NCBI RefSeq assembly: GCF_014656395.1
Contig: NZ_BNCI01000001.1
Coordinates: 1,275,893-1,339,892 of the forward strand
Reading direction: 5' to 3'
Origin: Kordiimonas sediminis
GTDB taxonomy: Bacteria; Pseudomonadota; Alphaproteobacteria; Sphingomonadales; Kordiimonadaceae
DNA: 64,000 nucleotides
The notes beneath the pieces were generated by a model. That model had not been told where the DNA came from. It did no database searches and saw only the letters and a list, made by a program, of their open reading frames with translations. Made by a program: the position numbers and the translations under genes. This document shows, piece after piece, positions 32,928 through 43,029 of the stretch. Position 1 is the first letter of the stretch, and every line of letters starts with the position of its first letter.

Positions 32928-34877
32928 ATGAGTACTTCTTCTATTTTGCCACCGGCTGATGCAGCCGCTGAAACACCGTCGAACGTGTCAGATGGAGGAG
33001 TATTGCACCCTACACCATCAGAGACCGGGGTATCACCCTATACCTTTCATGATTTACCTGGTCAGCTTTATTTTCTGTCTGTGAACGATAGTGGATGTGT
33101 TGTGGACGCTAACGGCGCATTTTTGGCATTTGTTGGCAAGAAACGTCAGGATGTATTGGAACAGCCGGTTGAGTCTATTGTAAGTGATCTTGGTATTTAT
33201 ATCACACAGGATATAATCCAGCAGGTTCGGGAAACGCGCCAGCCATGGGGAGAAGCACAGGAATATCATCACCCGTCTTCTGGCAAGCATTTCATTGAGT
33301 GGCGCTGTTATACGACAGTTCGACAGACTGATAACCGCGTATATGTGGTTGGTGTGGATGTGTCCCACCACCAGTTTGTCAAGGACCAGCTAGCAGAAAC
33401 CACATCGGTTGGTCGTGTCGGATATTGGCGGTTTGACCTGAACCATGAAAAGCTGTTTTGGTCTGATGAAATCTATGCCATTCACGGTGTTTCAAAGGAT
33501 GACTTTGTTCCAAGTGTGGAAACGGCGATAGAGTTTTATTTGCCTGCAGACCGCGAAATAATCAGTGCTGCGGTTGTCGACTGTATAGAAAACCATAAGG
33601 CCTATACTATTCATCTGCGCATTATGCAGCAGTCAACCGGCCGTACGATCTATGTCGAGACTAAAGGCCGCCCCGAGTTTGATGTAGAAGGCCGTATCGA
33701 AGCAATTTCCGGCACTTTCCGAGACCGGTCCGATATCGTTCTCGTGCAGAATGAACATGAAGTAATGGTGAAAAGCCTGCAGGAAGCCAGACATTTATCA
33801 GAGCACCTGCATCATACGCTGGACGAACATGCACTTGTGTCAATTACAGATGCGACTGGCGTGATTATTTATGCCAATACCAAGTTTACTGAAGTTAGTG
33901 GCTATAAGCTTGATGAACTGCTTGGAAATAAGCACAACATCATTAAGTCGGACAAGCATGATGCCGCTTTTTATAAAGATTTATGGCGCACGATTGCCAG
34001 CGGTGAAACCTGGCAGGGTGAAATTTGTAACCGAAAGAAAGATGGGGAATTATATTGGGTACGATCAACGATTGTGCCCTTTAAAAACACCTACACAGAC
34101 AAAATTGAACAGTATGTTGCTGTTAGAACCGAGATTACTGAAGCTAAAAAGCTGCAGGCCGAGCTTGATGCAGCGCTTAAAATGGCGGAGGAAGGCAATC
34201 TGGCAAAAAGTAGGTTTATTGCCAATATGTCTCATGAATTGCGGACACCCCTAAACCATATTATTGGCTTTTCTGATTTATTGATGTCTTTGGCAGACGA
34301 TAAGCAAGCACAGGAGTTTGCGTCCTATATCCGTAATAGCGGTCAGGAGCTTTTTGAGAAGCTCCAGTCAGTACTGGAATTGTCGGCGAATATTGCACCA
34401 GATAATCTGAATCAGTCTAACGTTCAGCTGCTCAAGCATATCGAGGAAGATTTATTTCCTGGCTTTCGGTCTTCTGCGTCAAAGGCTGGCCGTATTCTGG
34501 AGGAAGAGGTCCCGAATCAGTCCGCGACAGAGATATATCTTTGCACGGATGAGATAGACCGAGCCATCAAATATGTTTTCGAAAATGCGGTACGTTACAC
34601 ACGCTCTGGTGAGAAAATTCTGCTAAGATTGTCAGAGACCGACACGAAGGTTCAAATAGACTTAGCTGATGAAGGGCCGGGCATACCGGAAGAAAAGCAG
34701 AATCTGATTTTCACGCCATTTGCGTTGGTGAATGAGGATTATAGTGCAGCAACGCCAGGAATGGGTGTCGGACTGCCTGTGGCCAAAAGGTTGATTGAAC
34801 GGAATGGCGGTACGCTGGAGCTGATTGAGATGCCAGGCAAAAGCACCTGCTTTAGGATTAGTTTTAACAGGTCATAG
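32928..34877 (+). CDS. Multi-PAS sensor histidine kinase
   Basis: The 649-residue protein has no obvious transmembrane helix, so it is probably a cytoplasmic sensor. After a Ser/Thr/Pro-rich start it has PAS-like segments at about 40-155, 160-275 (GYWRFDLNHEKLFWSDEIYA) and 295-405 (SITDATGVIIYANTKFTEVS, SGYKLDELLGNKHNIIKS), the last with a PAC motif (KKDGELYWVRSTIVP). The phosphoacceptor His436 lies in IANMSHELRTPLNHIIGFSD. The ATPase domain shows an N-box (VFENAVRYT), DEGPGIPEE and GMGVGLPVAKRLIERNGG. No response regulator is adjacent. It diverges from the tri-domain hydroxylase gene. PAS domains often sense oxygen or redox state, which would fit an oxygen-using neighbour, but no haem or flavin site is proven. 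Confidence 0.93.
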   Translation: MSTSSILPPADAAAETPSNVSDGGVLHPTPSETGVSPYTFHDLPGQLYFLSVNDSGCVVDANGAFLAFVGKKRQDVLEQPVESIVSDLGIYITQDIIQQVRETRQPWGEAQEYHHPSSGKHFIEWRCYTTVRQTDNRVYVVGVDVSHHQFVKDQLAETTSVGRVGYWRFDLNHEKLFWSDEIYAIHGVSKDDFVPSVETAIEFYLPADREIISAAVVDCIENHKAYTIHLRIMQQSTGRTIYVETKGRPEFDVEGRIEAISGTFRDRSDIVLVQNEHEVMVKSLQEARHLSEHLHHTLDEHALVSITDATGVIIYANTKFTEVSGYKLDELLGNKHNIIKSDKHDAAFYKDLWRTIASGETWQGEICNRKKDGELYWVRSTIVPFKNTYTDKIEQYVAVRTEITEAKKLQAELDAALKMAEEGNLAKSRFIANMSHELRTPLNHIIGFSDLLMSLADDKQAQEFASYIRNSGQELFEKLQSVLELSANIAPDNLNQSNVQLLKHIEEDLFPGFRSSASKAGRILEEEVPNQSATEIYLCTDEIDRAIKYVFENAVRYTRSGEKILLRLSETDTKVQIDLADEGPGIPEEKQNLIFTPFALVNEDYSAATPGMGVGLPVAKRLIERNGGTLELIEMPGKSTCFRISFNRS

Positions 34878-34882
34878 AAAAG

Positions 34883-34917
34883 CAAAACGGCGCCTGTTAC
34901 AGCGCCGTATTTATTTT
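34883..34917. terminator. Bidirectional terminator between the kinase gene and ychF
   Basis: Arms ACGGCGC / GCGCCGT (34887-34893 and 34902-34908) are followed by ATTTATTTT on the plus strand and by TTTTGCTTTT on the minus strand. It can end both convergent genes. Confidence 0.8.
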
Positions 34918-34919
34918 GG

Positions 34920-36023
34920 CTAGACGTTAAAGCGGAATAATAATACATCCCCGTCTGCGACAACATATTCCTTACCTTCAAGGCGCATTTTCCCTGCATC
35001 CTTGGCACCTTGCTCCCCACCGAGGCTGACATAATCGTCATAGGCAATGGTCTCTGCGCGGATGAACCCTTTTTCAAAGTCGGTGTGAATTACGCCCGCT
35101 GCTTGCGGTGCTTTGGTGCCGACAGGAATTGTCCATGCTCGGGTTTCTTTTGGACCACATGTGAAATAGGTAATCAGGTGCAGAAGGTCGTATCCGGCAC
35201 GAATAACACGGGCGAGACCCGTTTGACCAAGACCGAGGGTTTCCAGAAATTCTGATTTGTCTGCTTCATCGTCCAGCTGGGCGATTTCTGCTTCAACTGC
35301 CGCGGAGATCACAACAGCACCGGCCCCTTGCTCGGCAGCCATTTTAACAACTTTTTCGGAAAACTCGTTGCCGCTGGCTGCGCTTTCTTCGTCGACGTTA
35401 CAGATATATAGAATTGGCTTGCTGGTCAGTAGCTGCAGCTCGCGCAGAATTTTTGCTTCCTCGTCGCTTGACAGTTCAACCTTACGGGCAGGAATACCGT
35501 CTTTCAGCAGCGGAATACATTTTTCGATCATTGCCATTACGGCTTTTGCTTCTTTATCGCCACCGCGCACCTTGCGACCCAATCCGTGTATACGGCCTTC
35601 CAGACTTTCCAGGTCTGCGATCATCAGTTCGGTTTCAATGGTCTCAGCATCAGCTACTGGATCAACACGACCATCCACATGTGTGATGTCATCATCTTCA
35701 AAACAGCGCAGAACATGACAAATCGCATCTACTTCCCGAATGTTCGCCAGAAACTGATTGCCAAGGCCTTCCCCCTTTGAGGCACCACGAACAAGGCCAG
35801 CGATATCAACGAACGATAGCTGGGTCGGGATGACTTCTTTTGACCCCGCTTTGGATGCAAGTTCATAAAGGCGCTCATCAGGCACAGGAACCTGGCCTAC
35901 GTTTGGCTCAATCGTGCAAAATGGATAGTTTGCAGCTGCGGCGGATGCCGTATTTGTCAAGGCATTGAACAGGGTAGACTTGCCAACATTAGGAAGCCCT
36001 ACGATACCACATTTGAAACCCAT
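34920..36023 (-). CDS. ychF: Redox-regulated ATPase YchF (Obg-like GTPase superfamily)
   Basis: YchF is a ribosome-associated P-loop NTPase of the Obg family that prefers ATP. The 367-residue protein has the G1 motif [15 protein letters not shown], the G3 motif in [20 protein letters not shown], and NVDEES where GTP-specific members have NKxD. It ends with the TGS-like domain ([20 protein letters not shown], then [19 protein letters not shown]). The start ATG overlaps the pth stop by one base (TAATG), so it is translationally coupled in rplY-pth-ychF, a common alphaproteobacterial order. Confidence 0.98.
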   Translation of the reverse strand: MGFKCGIVGLPNVGKSTLFNALTNTASAAAANYPFCTIEPNVGQVPVPDERLYELASKAGSKEVIPTQLSFVDIAGLVRGASKGEGLGNQFLANIREVDAICHVLRCFEDDDITHVDGRVDPVADAETIETELMIADLESLEGRIHGLGRKVRGGDKEAKAVMAMIEKCIPLLKDGIPARKVELSSDEEAKILRELQLLTSKPILYICNVDEESAASGNEFSEKVVKMAAEQGAGAVVISAAVEAEIAQLDDEADKSEFLETLGLGQTGLARVIRAGYDLLHLITYFTCGPKETRAWTIPVGTKAPQAAGVIHTDFEKGFIRAETIAYDDYVSLGGEQGAKDAGKMRLEGKEYVVADGDVLLFRFNV

Positions 36024-36757
36024 TATTTGTCTCCTGTCTTCAGAGATCGCAGCATATCAGCCATCGGACCATCTGGTACTTTTTTGGAATAACTGGCGGC
36101 CGGTTTAGGGGCCGCTGCTTTTTGTTTTGTTTCGTCCGTGGGCGACGAAGGTGCCCCGGCTGGTTTTTTTGTGCCTGTACTTGGGCGCTGCGGTGTCAGA
36201 CGCTGTGCTAGTGCAGTCTGGAAACGCGCACCGTCGCGTTTGGCAAGCCACGAGGCTTCCCGTGCGATACCGTCCAGAACTTCTTCAATTTCCGGCCACT
36301 CTGATTTGGCAAAGTCGCCCAGCACATGACTTGTCACCTTGTCACGATGCCCTGGATGCCCAATGCCAATTCTGACCCGGTGGAAGTTTTCTCCGATATG
36401 GGCCTTGATTGATTTCAGCCCATTATGGCCGGCAAGACCACCGCCTTGTTTAACTTTGACTTTTGCAAACGGTAAATCCAGTTCGTCATAAAAGACGACA
36501 ACATCTTCGGGTGACAGCTTATAGAAGCGCATGGCTTCACCTACCGAACGGCCACTTTCATTCATAAATGTCTGTGGTTTGAGGACCAGAATTGGTTCTC
36601 CGTTCAGCTTGCCTTCGGATACCAGTGCCTGAAATTTTTTTCGTTCCGGCAAAAAGTTATGGCAGCGAACGATTTCGTCCACTGCCATAAAGCCGACATT
36701 GTGCCGGTTATCCAGATATTTGCTGCCCGGGTTGCCTAATCCGACAAAAAGCAGCAT
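36023..36757 (-). CDS. pth: Peptidyl-tRNA hydrolase with C-terminal extension
   Basis: Pth frees tRNA from peptidyl-tRNA dropped by the ribosome. The 244-residue protein starts at ATG 36757, preceded by AAAGGAAG; the longer upstream frame lacks a site and the family motif begins at once ([20 protein letters not shown]). His of the catalytic pair is in DNRHNVGF, and [12 protein letters not shown] and [12 protein letters not shown] are present. Residues after about 185 form a Pro/Lys/Ala-rich tail ([20 protein letters not shown]) ending in [11 protein letters not shown], an extension common in alphaproteobacteria. It is coupled to ychF. Confidence 0.98.
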   Translation of the reverse strand: MLLFVGLGNPGSKYLDNRHNVGFMAVDEIVRCHNFLPERKKFQALVSEGKLNGEPILVLKPQTFMNESGRSVGEAMRFYKLSPEDVVVFYDELDLPFAKVKVKQGGGLAGHNGLKSIKAHIGENFHRVRIGIGHPGHRDKVTSHVLGDFAKSEWPEIEEVLDGIAREASWLAKRDGARFQTALAQRLTPQRPSTGTKKPAGAPSSPTDETKQKAAAPKPAASYSKKVPDGPMADMLRSLKTGDK

Positions 36758-36811
36758 GCTATCTTCCTTTCCGGCTACAGGTAGGGACTTGATTAAGCCC
36801 CCGACCAATAT

Positions 36812-37453
36812 TTATGCAGACTCTGCGTCCCCGGCATCTTCAGATTCTTCGTCAGAAGCATCAGCAGCGTTTGTCGCAGACTTAAGACCACTTGGTGCAA
36901 CAATCGCACAGATAGTGAAGTCACGGTCAGAAATAGTAGGTGTGCAGCCTTCTGGAAGCGTAACGTCAGAAATTTTAACAGCTTCGTTAATGTCAAGGCC
37001 AGCAACAGATACTTCAATAAACTCAGGAATAGCTGATGCAGGAACGTTCAGTTCAATATCGTGACGCGTGTAGTTGATAACGCCGCCACGCTTCAGACCA
37101 GTTGATTGTTCTTCGCCAATAACTTTCACTGGAACAGCCATTGCAACAGATGCACCTTTGCCCAGACGCAGGAAGTCGATGTGCATAGGAATATCAGATA
37201 CCGGGTGCAGTTGCAGATCACGTGGCAGAACAGTTGATTTGTTCTTGCCTGCTACGATTTCGTAGGTGTGTGACATGAAACCACCACGGTTGATCAAACG
37301 AATTACTTCGTTCAATGGAATCTGGATGGACAGTGGGTCTTTGTTGTCACCGTAAATTACGGCTGGAACTTTACCAGTACGGCGAACAGCACGAGAGGCT
37401 CCCTTGCCAACCCGGTCGCGGAGTTCCGCTTCGATTGTAATGACTTTTGCCAT
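36812..37453 (-). CDS. rplY: 50S ribosomal protein L25 / general stress protein Ctc
   Basis: This is the long, two-domain CTC form of L25, which binds 5S rRNA. The 213-residue protein starts at ATG 37453 behind AGGAGAA; a longer frame upstream has no site. The N-terminal beta-barrel reads EAELRDRVGKGASRAVRRTG, then VPAVIYGD. The second domain follows (SVAMAVPVKVIGEEQSTGLK, then RGGVINYTRHDIELNVPAS). The tail is very acidic (DASDEESEDAGDAESA), usual in this lineage. It leads the rplY-pth-ychF operon. Two small hairpins occur in its probable leader. Confidence 0.97.
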   Translation of the reverse strand: MAKVITIEAELRDRVGKGASRAVRRTGKVPAVIYGDNKDPLSIQIPLNEVIRLINRGGFMSHTYEIVAGKNKSTVLPRDLQLHPVSDIPMHIDFLRLGKGASVAMAVPVKVIGEEQSTGLKRGGVINYTRHDIELNVPASAIPEFIEVSVAGLDINEAVKISDVTLPEGCTPTISDRDFTICAIVAPSGLKSATNAADASDEESEDAGDAESA

Positions 37454-37473
37454 TGTAATTCTCCTAAATATTA

Positions 37474-37554
37474 CCTGTCGGGACAATCCAGACAGGCCCG
37501 TCACTTCCTCCAGGGATGCAAGGACGGATTACCACCCCTTCAGATAACGAAGGG
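37474..37554 (-). promoter_or_regulatory. Leader region of rplY with two short stem-loops
   Basis: Inverted repeats CCTGTC/GACAGG (37474-37479, 37491-37496) and CCCTTC/GAAGGG (37536-37541, 37549-37554) lie 20-100 bp upstream of the rplY start. They may fold in the leader RNA. No known ribosomal-protein binding motif was recognised. Confidence 0.35.
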
Positions 37555-37729
37555 AAGTCGGGCGCGTGATACTGTACAATGCGCACAAAAGCAAGCTGAA
37601 TCACGGTAAAATGCAAAGAAAGCAATAGACCTTTAACCATTTTCTGCGATATATGTTTTCAGGGGATGATATTTAATCCGTATCGGGGTTTGAGTAAAGT
37701 AACTGTGTATTCCATATCAGGAACCTTGA

Positions 37730-38452
37730 ATGCGTATAAGTAAATATTGGGCGGCACTTCGGATAGCTCTTGGTTTAGCGTGTCTGTTACCAGCAGTGAT
37801 AGCACTTGAGGCTGTTCAGTCATCTGATTCCACAGTGCGCGTTTTTACCCATGGTGAAGGGACCTATGCCCAGCCTGATGAAACTGGAAAACTGGCAGGG
37901 CCGGGCATGGATGTGCTGCGGTGTGCTATGGACCGTCTCAAGCGCGCGTATGAGGTAAAAACTGTTGCCATGGTGCGGGTAGACCGCATGATTGAAGATG
38001 GTTTAATCGATATCTGGTTTCCCAGCTATAACAAGGGCGAGATTGACCGACACAGAAAAATAATTGGCGTGCTGGGGGAATTAAGAATTAACTGGATTTT
38101 GCGCCAAAATATGGACATGGATCCCTTCAGCAAAATGTTCAAAGATACCGCCAAAGTCACCGCATTTCCCGGGTCAACACCAGAAAGAATGCTGCAGCGA
38201 AATGGCTATCGATATATACAGGGGACAGATGATACCGACCGCATGTTTTTGATGCTGTATGGCGGTAAGGTAGATGCAATCCTGTCTGCAGACTTCCGTG
38301 CATTTCTCAGTCCCCGCTTCAAGGACGCTGTAAAAGACGTCCGTGTAATTGAATATGCCCGGTACCCTGCAGGGTTTGAGCTATTTTCACCGTTCATAGA
38401 CAAAGAGCCAGAGTTTGAAAAGGCTTTCGCGACTGCACTGGATGGATGTTAG
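37730..38452 (+). CDS. Periplasmic solute-binding-like protein (family 3 type)
   Basis: The 240-residue protein has an N-terminal hydrophobic signal (about residues 5-27, LACLLPAVIALEA) and a fold pattern like amino-acid-binding proteins of ABC transporters: an opening FTHGEGTYAQPDETGKLAGP, a ligand-site-like MVRVDRMIEDGLIDIWFPSY and a second lobe (FPGSTPERMLQRNGYRYIQG, then MLYGGKVDAILSADFRAFL). It is not adjacent to permease or ATPase genes, so it may be an orphan binding or sensory protein. It is divergent from rplY, with 276 bp between the two starts and no ribosome site of note. A terminator follows. Confidence 0.75.
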   Translation: MRISKYWAALRIALGLACLLPAVIALEAVQSSDSTVRVFTHGEGTYAQPDETGKLAGPGMDVLRCAMDRLKRAYEVKTVAMVRVDRMIEDGLIDIWFPSYNKGEIDRHRKIIGVLGELRINWILRQNMDMDPFSKMFKDTAKVTAFPGSTPERMLQRNGYRYIQGTDDTDRMFLMLYGGKVDAILSADFRAFLSPRFKDAVKDVRVIEYARYPAGFELFSPFIDKEPEFEKAFATALDGC

Positions 38453-38493
38453 CCGCCTGTGAGGCGCCGCTTCCCTGATAAGCAGTAAAAAAT

Positions 38494-38525
38494 AACCGCC
38501 TCCTGATGACAGAGGCGGTTTTGTA
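38494..38525 (+). terminator. Rho-independent terminator after the solute-binding-like gene
   Basis: Perfect 9-bp arms AACCGCCTC / GAGGCGGTT with a 9-nt loop are followed by TTGTATTTTC. It lies between this gene and the convergent prs gene. Confidence 0.88.
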
Positions 38526-38602
38526 TTTTCTTTATTGGGACGGCAGATACCTACCTACGCCCAACAAAATGCGACCATAGCACCAGGTGCCCTTAAGTGC
38601 GC

Positions 38603-39541
38603 TTAGTCAAACAGGCTGGAAACGCTTGTTTCGTGTGCAATTCTGTTCATGGCTTCTGCAAGCAGGGGCGCCACGCTTACAACACGGATTTTGTCAGTTG
38701 CAACGCAGGCATCGCTTGGGCGGATGCTGTCTGTAATTACAACTTCGTCCATGACACTGTTTGCAATGCGGTCATACGCCGGACCAGACAATACGCCGTG
38801 TGCGATATATGCGGAAACGGATTTCGCACCCTGCTTCATCAGGGCTTCTGCCGCGTTACACAGCGTTCCGCCACTATCGACAATATCGTCAACCAGCACA
38901 CAGTGCATCCCGGATACATCACCAACAACGTTCATAACCTCGGACACACCAGCGCGTTCACGGCGTTTGTCGACGATTGCTATCAGGGCATCCATACGCT
39001 TTGCATAGGCACGGGCACGAACAACACCTCCCACATCAGGCGATACGATCATTGTTTCCTTGCCCGCGTATTTTTCTTTCAAATCACGAACAAGAACCGG
39101 CATTGCATAAAGGTTATCGGTTGGAATATCGAAGAAACCCTGAATTTGCCCTGCGTGCAGGTCCATAGTCAGAACGCGGTCCGCACCAGCGGTTGTGATC
39201 AGGTTTGCAACAAGTTTCGCCGAGATCGGTGTCCGCGGGCCGGGCTTCCGGTCCTGACGGGCATAGCCGAAATACGGAAGAACAGCTGTGATGCGGCGGG
39301 CGCTTGCACGGCGCAGCGCATCAATACAAACGAGTAGTTCCATCATATGGTCGTTTGCGGGATAGTTAGTGCTCTGAACAAGAAAAACGTCCTCACCGCG
39401 GACGTTTTCATGAATTTCTACAAAGACTTCCTGATCAGAAAAACGCTTAATGGACGCTTTCGTCAGGGGCATGTTCAGATAGGCTGCGATTGCTTCGGCA
39501 AGTTCCGGGTTGGAATTACCGGCGAGAATTTTCATGCCCAT
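38603..39541 (-). CDS. prs: Ribose-phosphate pyrophosphokinase (PRPP synthetase)
   Basis: Prs makes PRPP from ribose-5-phosphate and ATP for nucleotide, His and Trp synthesis. The 312-residue length is standard. Motifs include [19 protein letters not shown], the ATP region [20 protein letters not shown], the metal-binding [18 protein letters not shown] and the PRPP loop [20 protein letters not shown] 39541 with GGAGG seven bases upstream is preferred over the in-frame ATG two codons later. The 153 bp separating it from the upstream pgeF gene contains no recognised element. Confidence 0.98.
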   Translation of the reverse strand: MGMKILAGNSNPELAEAIAAYLNMPLTKASIKRFSDQEVFVEIHENVRGEDVFLVQSTNYPANDHMMELLVCIDALRRASARRITAVLPYFGYARQDRKPGPRTPISAKLVANLITTAGADRVLTMDLHAGQIQGFFDIPTDNLYAMPVLVRDLKEKYAGKETMIVSPDVGGVVRARAYAKRMDALIAIVDKRRERAGVSEVMNVVGDVSGMHCVLVDDIVDSGGTLCNAAEALMKQGAKSVSAYIAHGVLSGPAYDRIANSVMDEVVITDSIRPSDACVATDKIRVVSVAPLLAEAMNRIAHETSVSSLFD

Positions 39542-39694
39542 TGGCTAGCCTCCATCAGGACAAAAGTTAAATCAAAAACTTGAATCGTGATGTATCAGTA
39601 TCGTCATGCTTTTGTAAAGTTTGCAGATACGAATTTTAGGATATTGGTGCCTATCAGACACACATGGCTAAGAATTGCTTCTCAAATGGTCTGT

Positions 39695-40465
39695 TCAGGG
39701 CAGCATTATTACCGAGATTTGCCGTCCGTAATCCGAATCACCCTTGTGTGTGGAGCGTCTGTATGAAAAATGCCTGGAACTGCTGTAGGTATCTGTGCCG
39801 CTTTGCCAGATATGCTCGATACCGTGTTTCTGAAGCCGGTTCTCAACATACCCAGGTAGGTCAAACTGATGGTGGTCAGCATCCTTGCCGTTCTCGAAAA
39901 AGCGTTTTGAATTGGCATCTGTATCCAGAAAACGCTCTAAAAAGTTTTTATCAACTTCATAACTGGGCTGATGGATGGTGGGGCCAATGGCAGCTTGGAT
40001 CCGTTGTCGGTCAGCACCCAGTGTTTCCATCATACTGACTGTATTTTCCAGAATGCCCGTCAGCGCGCCTTTCCAACCCGCGTGGGCCGCGCCGATAACG
40101 CAGACTTCCGGGTCGTAAAACAGGACCGGGGTGCAATCTGCTGTCAGGATGCCAAGAATAAGTCCGGGTGTGCGGGTGACAAGGGCATCAGCTTGCGGCC
40201 TGTTGTCTGAAAAGCTCTTCGTCGCATGATGCACGATATTAGAGTGTATCTGGTAACAACTAAGGAGCGGTGTGTGTGCGCTACCAGACAGTGTATCCGC
40301 TACGATACGTCTGTTTTCTGTTACATGCGCCTGATTATCGTTTGATCCCGGGCCACAGTTCAAACTGCTGTAAACGCCCTTGGACACTCCTCCGGTATTG
40401 TCAAAAAAACCGTGGGGGCACTGCAGTGATGATGTTTGATAATTTTTCATAGCGGGTACCATCAT
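39695..40465 (-). CDS. pgeF: PgeF/YfiH-family (laccase-domain) purine nucleoside enzyme
   Basis: The 256-residue protein is of the multicopper-polyphenol-oxidase-like YfiH/DUF152 family, whose members act as purine nucleoside phosphorylases or editors of peptidoglycan precursors. The conserved pieces are PHGFFDNTGGVSKGVYSSLN, CYQIHSNIVH, DALVTRTPGLILGILTADCT with PVLFYDP, and AAHAGWKGALTGILENTV. His and Cys residues in the QIHS, TADCTP and AAHAGWKG segments form the zinc site. There is no clear ribosome site; the in-frame ATG at 40450 is an alternative start. In many alphaproteobacteria it lies beside midA and lgt, but here about 5 kb of other genes intervene. Confidence 0.93.
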   Translation of the reverse strand: MMVPAMKNYQTSSLQCPHGFFDNTGGVSKGVYSSLNCGPGSNDNQAHVTENRRIVADTLSGSAHTPLLSCYQIHSNIVHHATKSFSDNRPQADALVTRTPGLILGILTADCTPVLFYDPEVCVIGAAHAGWKGALTGILENTVSMMETLGADRQRIQAAIGPTIHQPSYEVDKNFLERFLDTDANSKRFFENGKDADHHQFDLPGYVENRLQKHGIEHIWQSGTDTYSSSRHFSYRRSTHKGDSDYGRQISVIMLP

Positions 40466-40506
40466 ACGTAGGAGTGTGTCTGAACTATGGACATGGGGGC
40501 AACGGC

Positions 40507-42378
40507 CTACCAGCCACCACCGCCTCCACCGCCACCGCCGCCTCCGGAGCCGCCAGAGAAACCGGAGCTGCCAGAAGAGGAAGGCGGTGTTGCTGCCGCT
40601 GCAACGATTGTGGACATGGACGACCCAATAGACTGTCCGACTGATCGGCTGGAGAAACTGGAACTACCGTGATACCAAGCAGGACTGTAGGACGATTTGC
40701 CCTGTGCTGCCGCAGTGTCCTCCAGAATGTTATGGAACTGGGCGCCCCATTCATTTTCCAGCTCAAGCGCAATCGCATACGGCAGATATTTCTCATATAG
40801 TTCCGGCGTTTTCTCCGGTGGTGTATGGAAGTTTAGCCGGTCTTCTTCTGCAACTTTCAGATACAGTTTGAAGCCTTCGATATGGTCCATGATTTTACGG
40901 CCAAACTGTGTGGGGGCCGGCATCAGGAAAACAAACAGCGTCATAACAGCCATTGTAGCGCCCAGAATAATGATAGCGCCAAGGCCATAATCCGCCAGAC
41001 TGCCAGAGAAGAAACTACTGCCCCACATGATAAAAAGAACAAGGGTAAGGAGGTGTCTGGCCTTTAAGCTTCCGTCAGTCAGGCGAAAACTTTTAACCAT
41101 CCGGGTCAGAACAATGCCCAGGGCAGTAAGGGCAAACAGCATCGGAATACCTTCAGCGAGCGAGTCAGCCGCAATAAATGTCGAAGTAATGGTCAGCATA
41201 CCAAGACCAGCACCAATAAGGTATGCGGTCCAGTTGCCAACGAAATAATCAGACTTTTCCTTTAGGATTGCTTTTCGGAAGGCTGTCTGTGCTGCTGCAA
41301 CATCTTTGGAATATTTGTCTTTCAAGGTGATGGATGACTGGGTGCCGGGCAGCAGCTTATCAAAGAGCGCTTTTTCACCCCGCGCCAGTGGCACTGTCCG
41401 GTCTTTGACCGTCAATGTAATTTCGTCGCCTATCTGATCAATGACAAGAAAGCCTTTTTGTGCAGCACTGACAATGGCGCCTGTCAGCGCCTTGCTGTCA
41501 TAGCGCATTTTCAGAATATAGCGGCACGCAGCAGGGGACAGTCCCTCGGGCGGCTCATACTGGGCAATAATGGTGCCTTTTTTCGGATCACGCCCAAGCT
41601 TGTTCCATGCCATGAAAAAATACAGCGTGGTAAAAAACAGTCCAATGGAGCCAGCCAAAAGATTAAGATTATCCAGAAACAGGCGATTGGTTTTGTCCAG
41701 TGCCGTAGGCCTGTCTACAAAACCGGCTGGCCATTCAACAACAATTGTCAGGCCTTCATAGGTGCCAAGGGGGCTCGTTGTATCAAACCGGACAATGTTG
41801 TCACTGATCATGTCGGACTGATATGCCCCGTCCCTGGACCCGGACCGCCCGGTATAGGCTGTCGTGCGGGAGATGGTTGCTCCACTGGGCAGCTCAATAA
41901 CCGCACGTGCTTTCAGTATCGGGAATGCCCAGCCATTGCCGGTCACATTCCAGTATAGTTCGTCGACTGTATCGAAATGTGTAACCTGCCAGCTGGTGGT
42001 GTAGGAAATCGTGTATGTGTGTTCCCCGCGGGGTAAGATGATATTGGCGCTTCCAATTCTAATACGTTCACCGTTACCGATGGATTCCTGGGTCCAGTTA
42101 ACATCACTGTTATCCTTTTGGACAGACTGGACTGTAAAACCCATTTTGATACGGTTGCCGTTTCTGTCGGTATATTCGGTTGGGAAGTCCCGGAAGATGC
42201 CGTGTCTGATCTCGGCTCCTTCTGCGTTAACCCGAATGGTCTCCGTGATTTGCAGCTCGCCTGTCGGCAATACAACAATATCACTGATAAATTCTCTGAT
42301 CTCTTCGCGTGCAGTAGCAGGGAAGGCGACTGCCGAGATCAAGGTGATCAGGGCAAGGATAGAAAACCGAATACGCAC
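40507..42378 (-). CDS. DUF2207 membrane protein with poly-glycine tail
   Basis: The 623-residue envelope protein has a signal peptide (MRIRFSILALITLISAVAFP), a long extracytoplasmic beta-rich DUF2207 domain to about residue 235 (ISDIVVLPTGELQITETIRV, IRHGIFRDFPTEYTDRNGNR), then hydrophobic helices near 242-260, 385-430 and 440-480. It ends in a Ser/Gly-rich tail with eleven consecutive glycines before a final Trp (encoded at 40510-40545). Such tails are typical of this family and occur with LemA proteins, as here, where lemA lies 13 bp upstream in the same direction. The family function is unknown. Confidence 0.9.
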   Translation of the reverse strand: MRIRFSILALITLISAVAFPATAREEIREFISDIVVLPTGELQITETIRVNAEGAEIRHGIFRDFPTEYTDRNGNRIKMGFTVQSVQKDNSDVNWTQESIGNGERIRIGSANIILPRGEHTYTISYTTSWQVTHFDTVDELYWNVTGNGWAFPILKARAVIELPSGATISRTTAYTGRSGSRDGAYQSDMISDNIVRFDTTSPLGTYEGLTIVVEWPAGFVDRPTALDKTNRLFLDNLNLLAGSIGLFFTTLYFFMAWNKLGRDPKKGTIIAQYEPPEGLSPAACRYILKMRYDSKALTGAIVSAAQKGFLVIDQIGDEITLTVKDRTVPLARGEKALFDKLLPGTQSSITLKDKYSKDVAAAQTAFRKAILKEKSDYFVGNWTAYLIGAGLGMLTITSTFIAADSLAEGIPMLFALTALGIVLTRMVKSFRLTDGSLKARHLLTLVLFIMWGSSFFSGSLADYGLGAIIILGATMAVMTLFVFLMPAPTQFGRKIMDHIEGFKLYLKVAEEDRLNFHTPPEKTPELYEKYLPYAIALELENEWGAQFHNILEDTAAAQGKSSYSPAWYHGSSSFSSRSVGQSIGSSMSTIVAAAATPPSSSGSSGFSGGSGGGGGGGGGGGW

Positions 42379-42391
42379 AGATATATCTCTA

Positions 42392-42958
42392 TTAATTAAA
42401 GGTAACTTTAGGGGCGGTTTTCACGGCACCAGCTTCTGCCTCGTCCAGCTCAAAATACTCGGATTTATGAAAGCCAAATTGCCCGGCAATCAGATTGGAC
42501 GGGAAGCTTTCGACCATAGTGTTCAAATCCCGCACACTGCCGTTAAAATAGCGGCGAGACTTTTGGATATGATCTTCGATCTCAGAAAGGTCGGTCTGCA
42601 ATTGTTGGAAGTTGGTGTTGGCTTTCAACTCCGGGTACGCCTCGGATACGGCGAAAAGCTGTCTTAGTGCGCCGGACAGGATATTTTCTGCGCCGGATTG
42701 CTCTCCCGGGGTGCCTGTGGATTTGCTGGCGGTGTTGCGGGCTGCGATAACATTTTCCAGCGTTTCTTTTTCGTGGGATGCATATCCCTTGACCGTTTCA
42801 ATAAGATTCGGGATCAGGTCGTAGCGCCGTTTCATCTGGACATCGATATCAGACCAAGCCTCTTCTGTACGTGTCCGAAGCACAACAAGTTTGTTGTAGA
42901 TTGATATGACAAACACGGCCAGAAGGATTAGGCCACCAATAACACCATAATATATCAT
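42392..42958 (-). CDS. lemA: LemA-family membrane protein
   Basis: The 188-residue protein has one N-terminal membrane helix (MIYYGVIGGLILLAVFVISI) followed by a long helical bundle. The family core is YNKLVVLRTRTEEAWSDIDV, QMKRRYDLIPNLIETVKGYA and FNGSVRDLNTMVESFPSN. ATG 42958 lies 8 nt after GGAGA; the TTG at 42973 overlaps that site and is rejected. LemA proteins are of unclear function and are commonly paired with DUF2207 or TPM-domain proteins; the adjacent gene fits that pairing. Confidence 0.95.
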   Translation of the reverse strand: MIYYGVIGGLILLAVFVISIYNKLVVLRTRTEEAWSDIDVQMKRRYDLIPNLIETVKGYASHEKETLENVIAARNTASKSTGTPGEQSGAENILSGALRQLFAVSEAYPELKANTNFQQLQTDLSEIEDHIQKSRRYFNGSVRDLNTMVESFPSNLIAGQFGFHKSEYFELDEAEAGAVKTAPKVTFN

Positions 42959-43029
42959 GATAATTTTCTCCAATGTCTCTATGTTATCTTATGGTTAAAT
43001 AGTGATTCAGGCAACAAGGGATAGAAAAT

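Noticed and set aside
38597-39337. 246-residue open frame on the plus strand over prs
   Set aside because: It is fully antisense to prs, is rich in Cys/His/Asn as expected of a shadow frame, and has no ribosome site.
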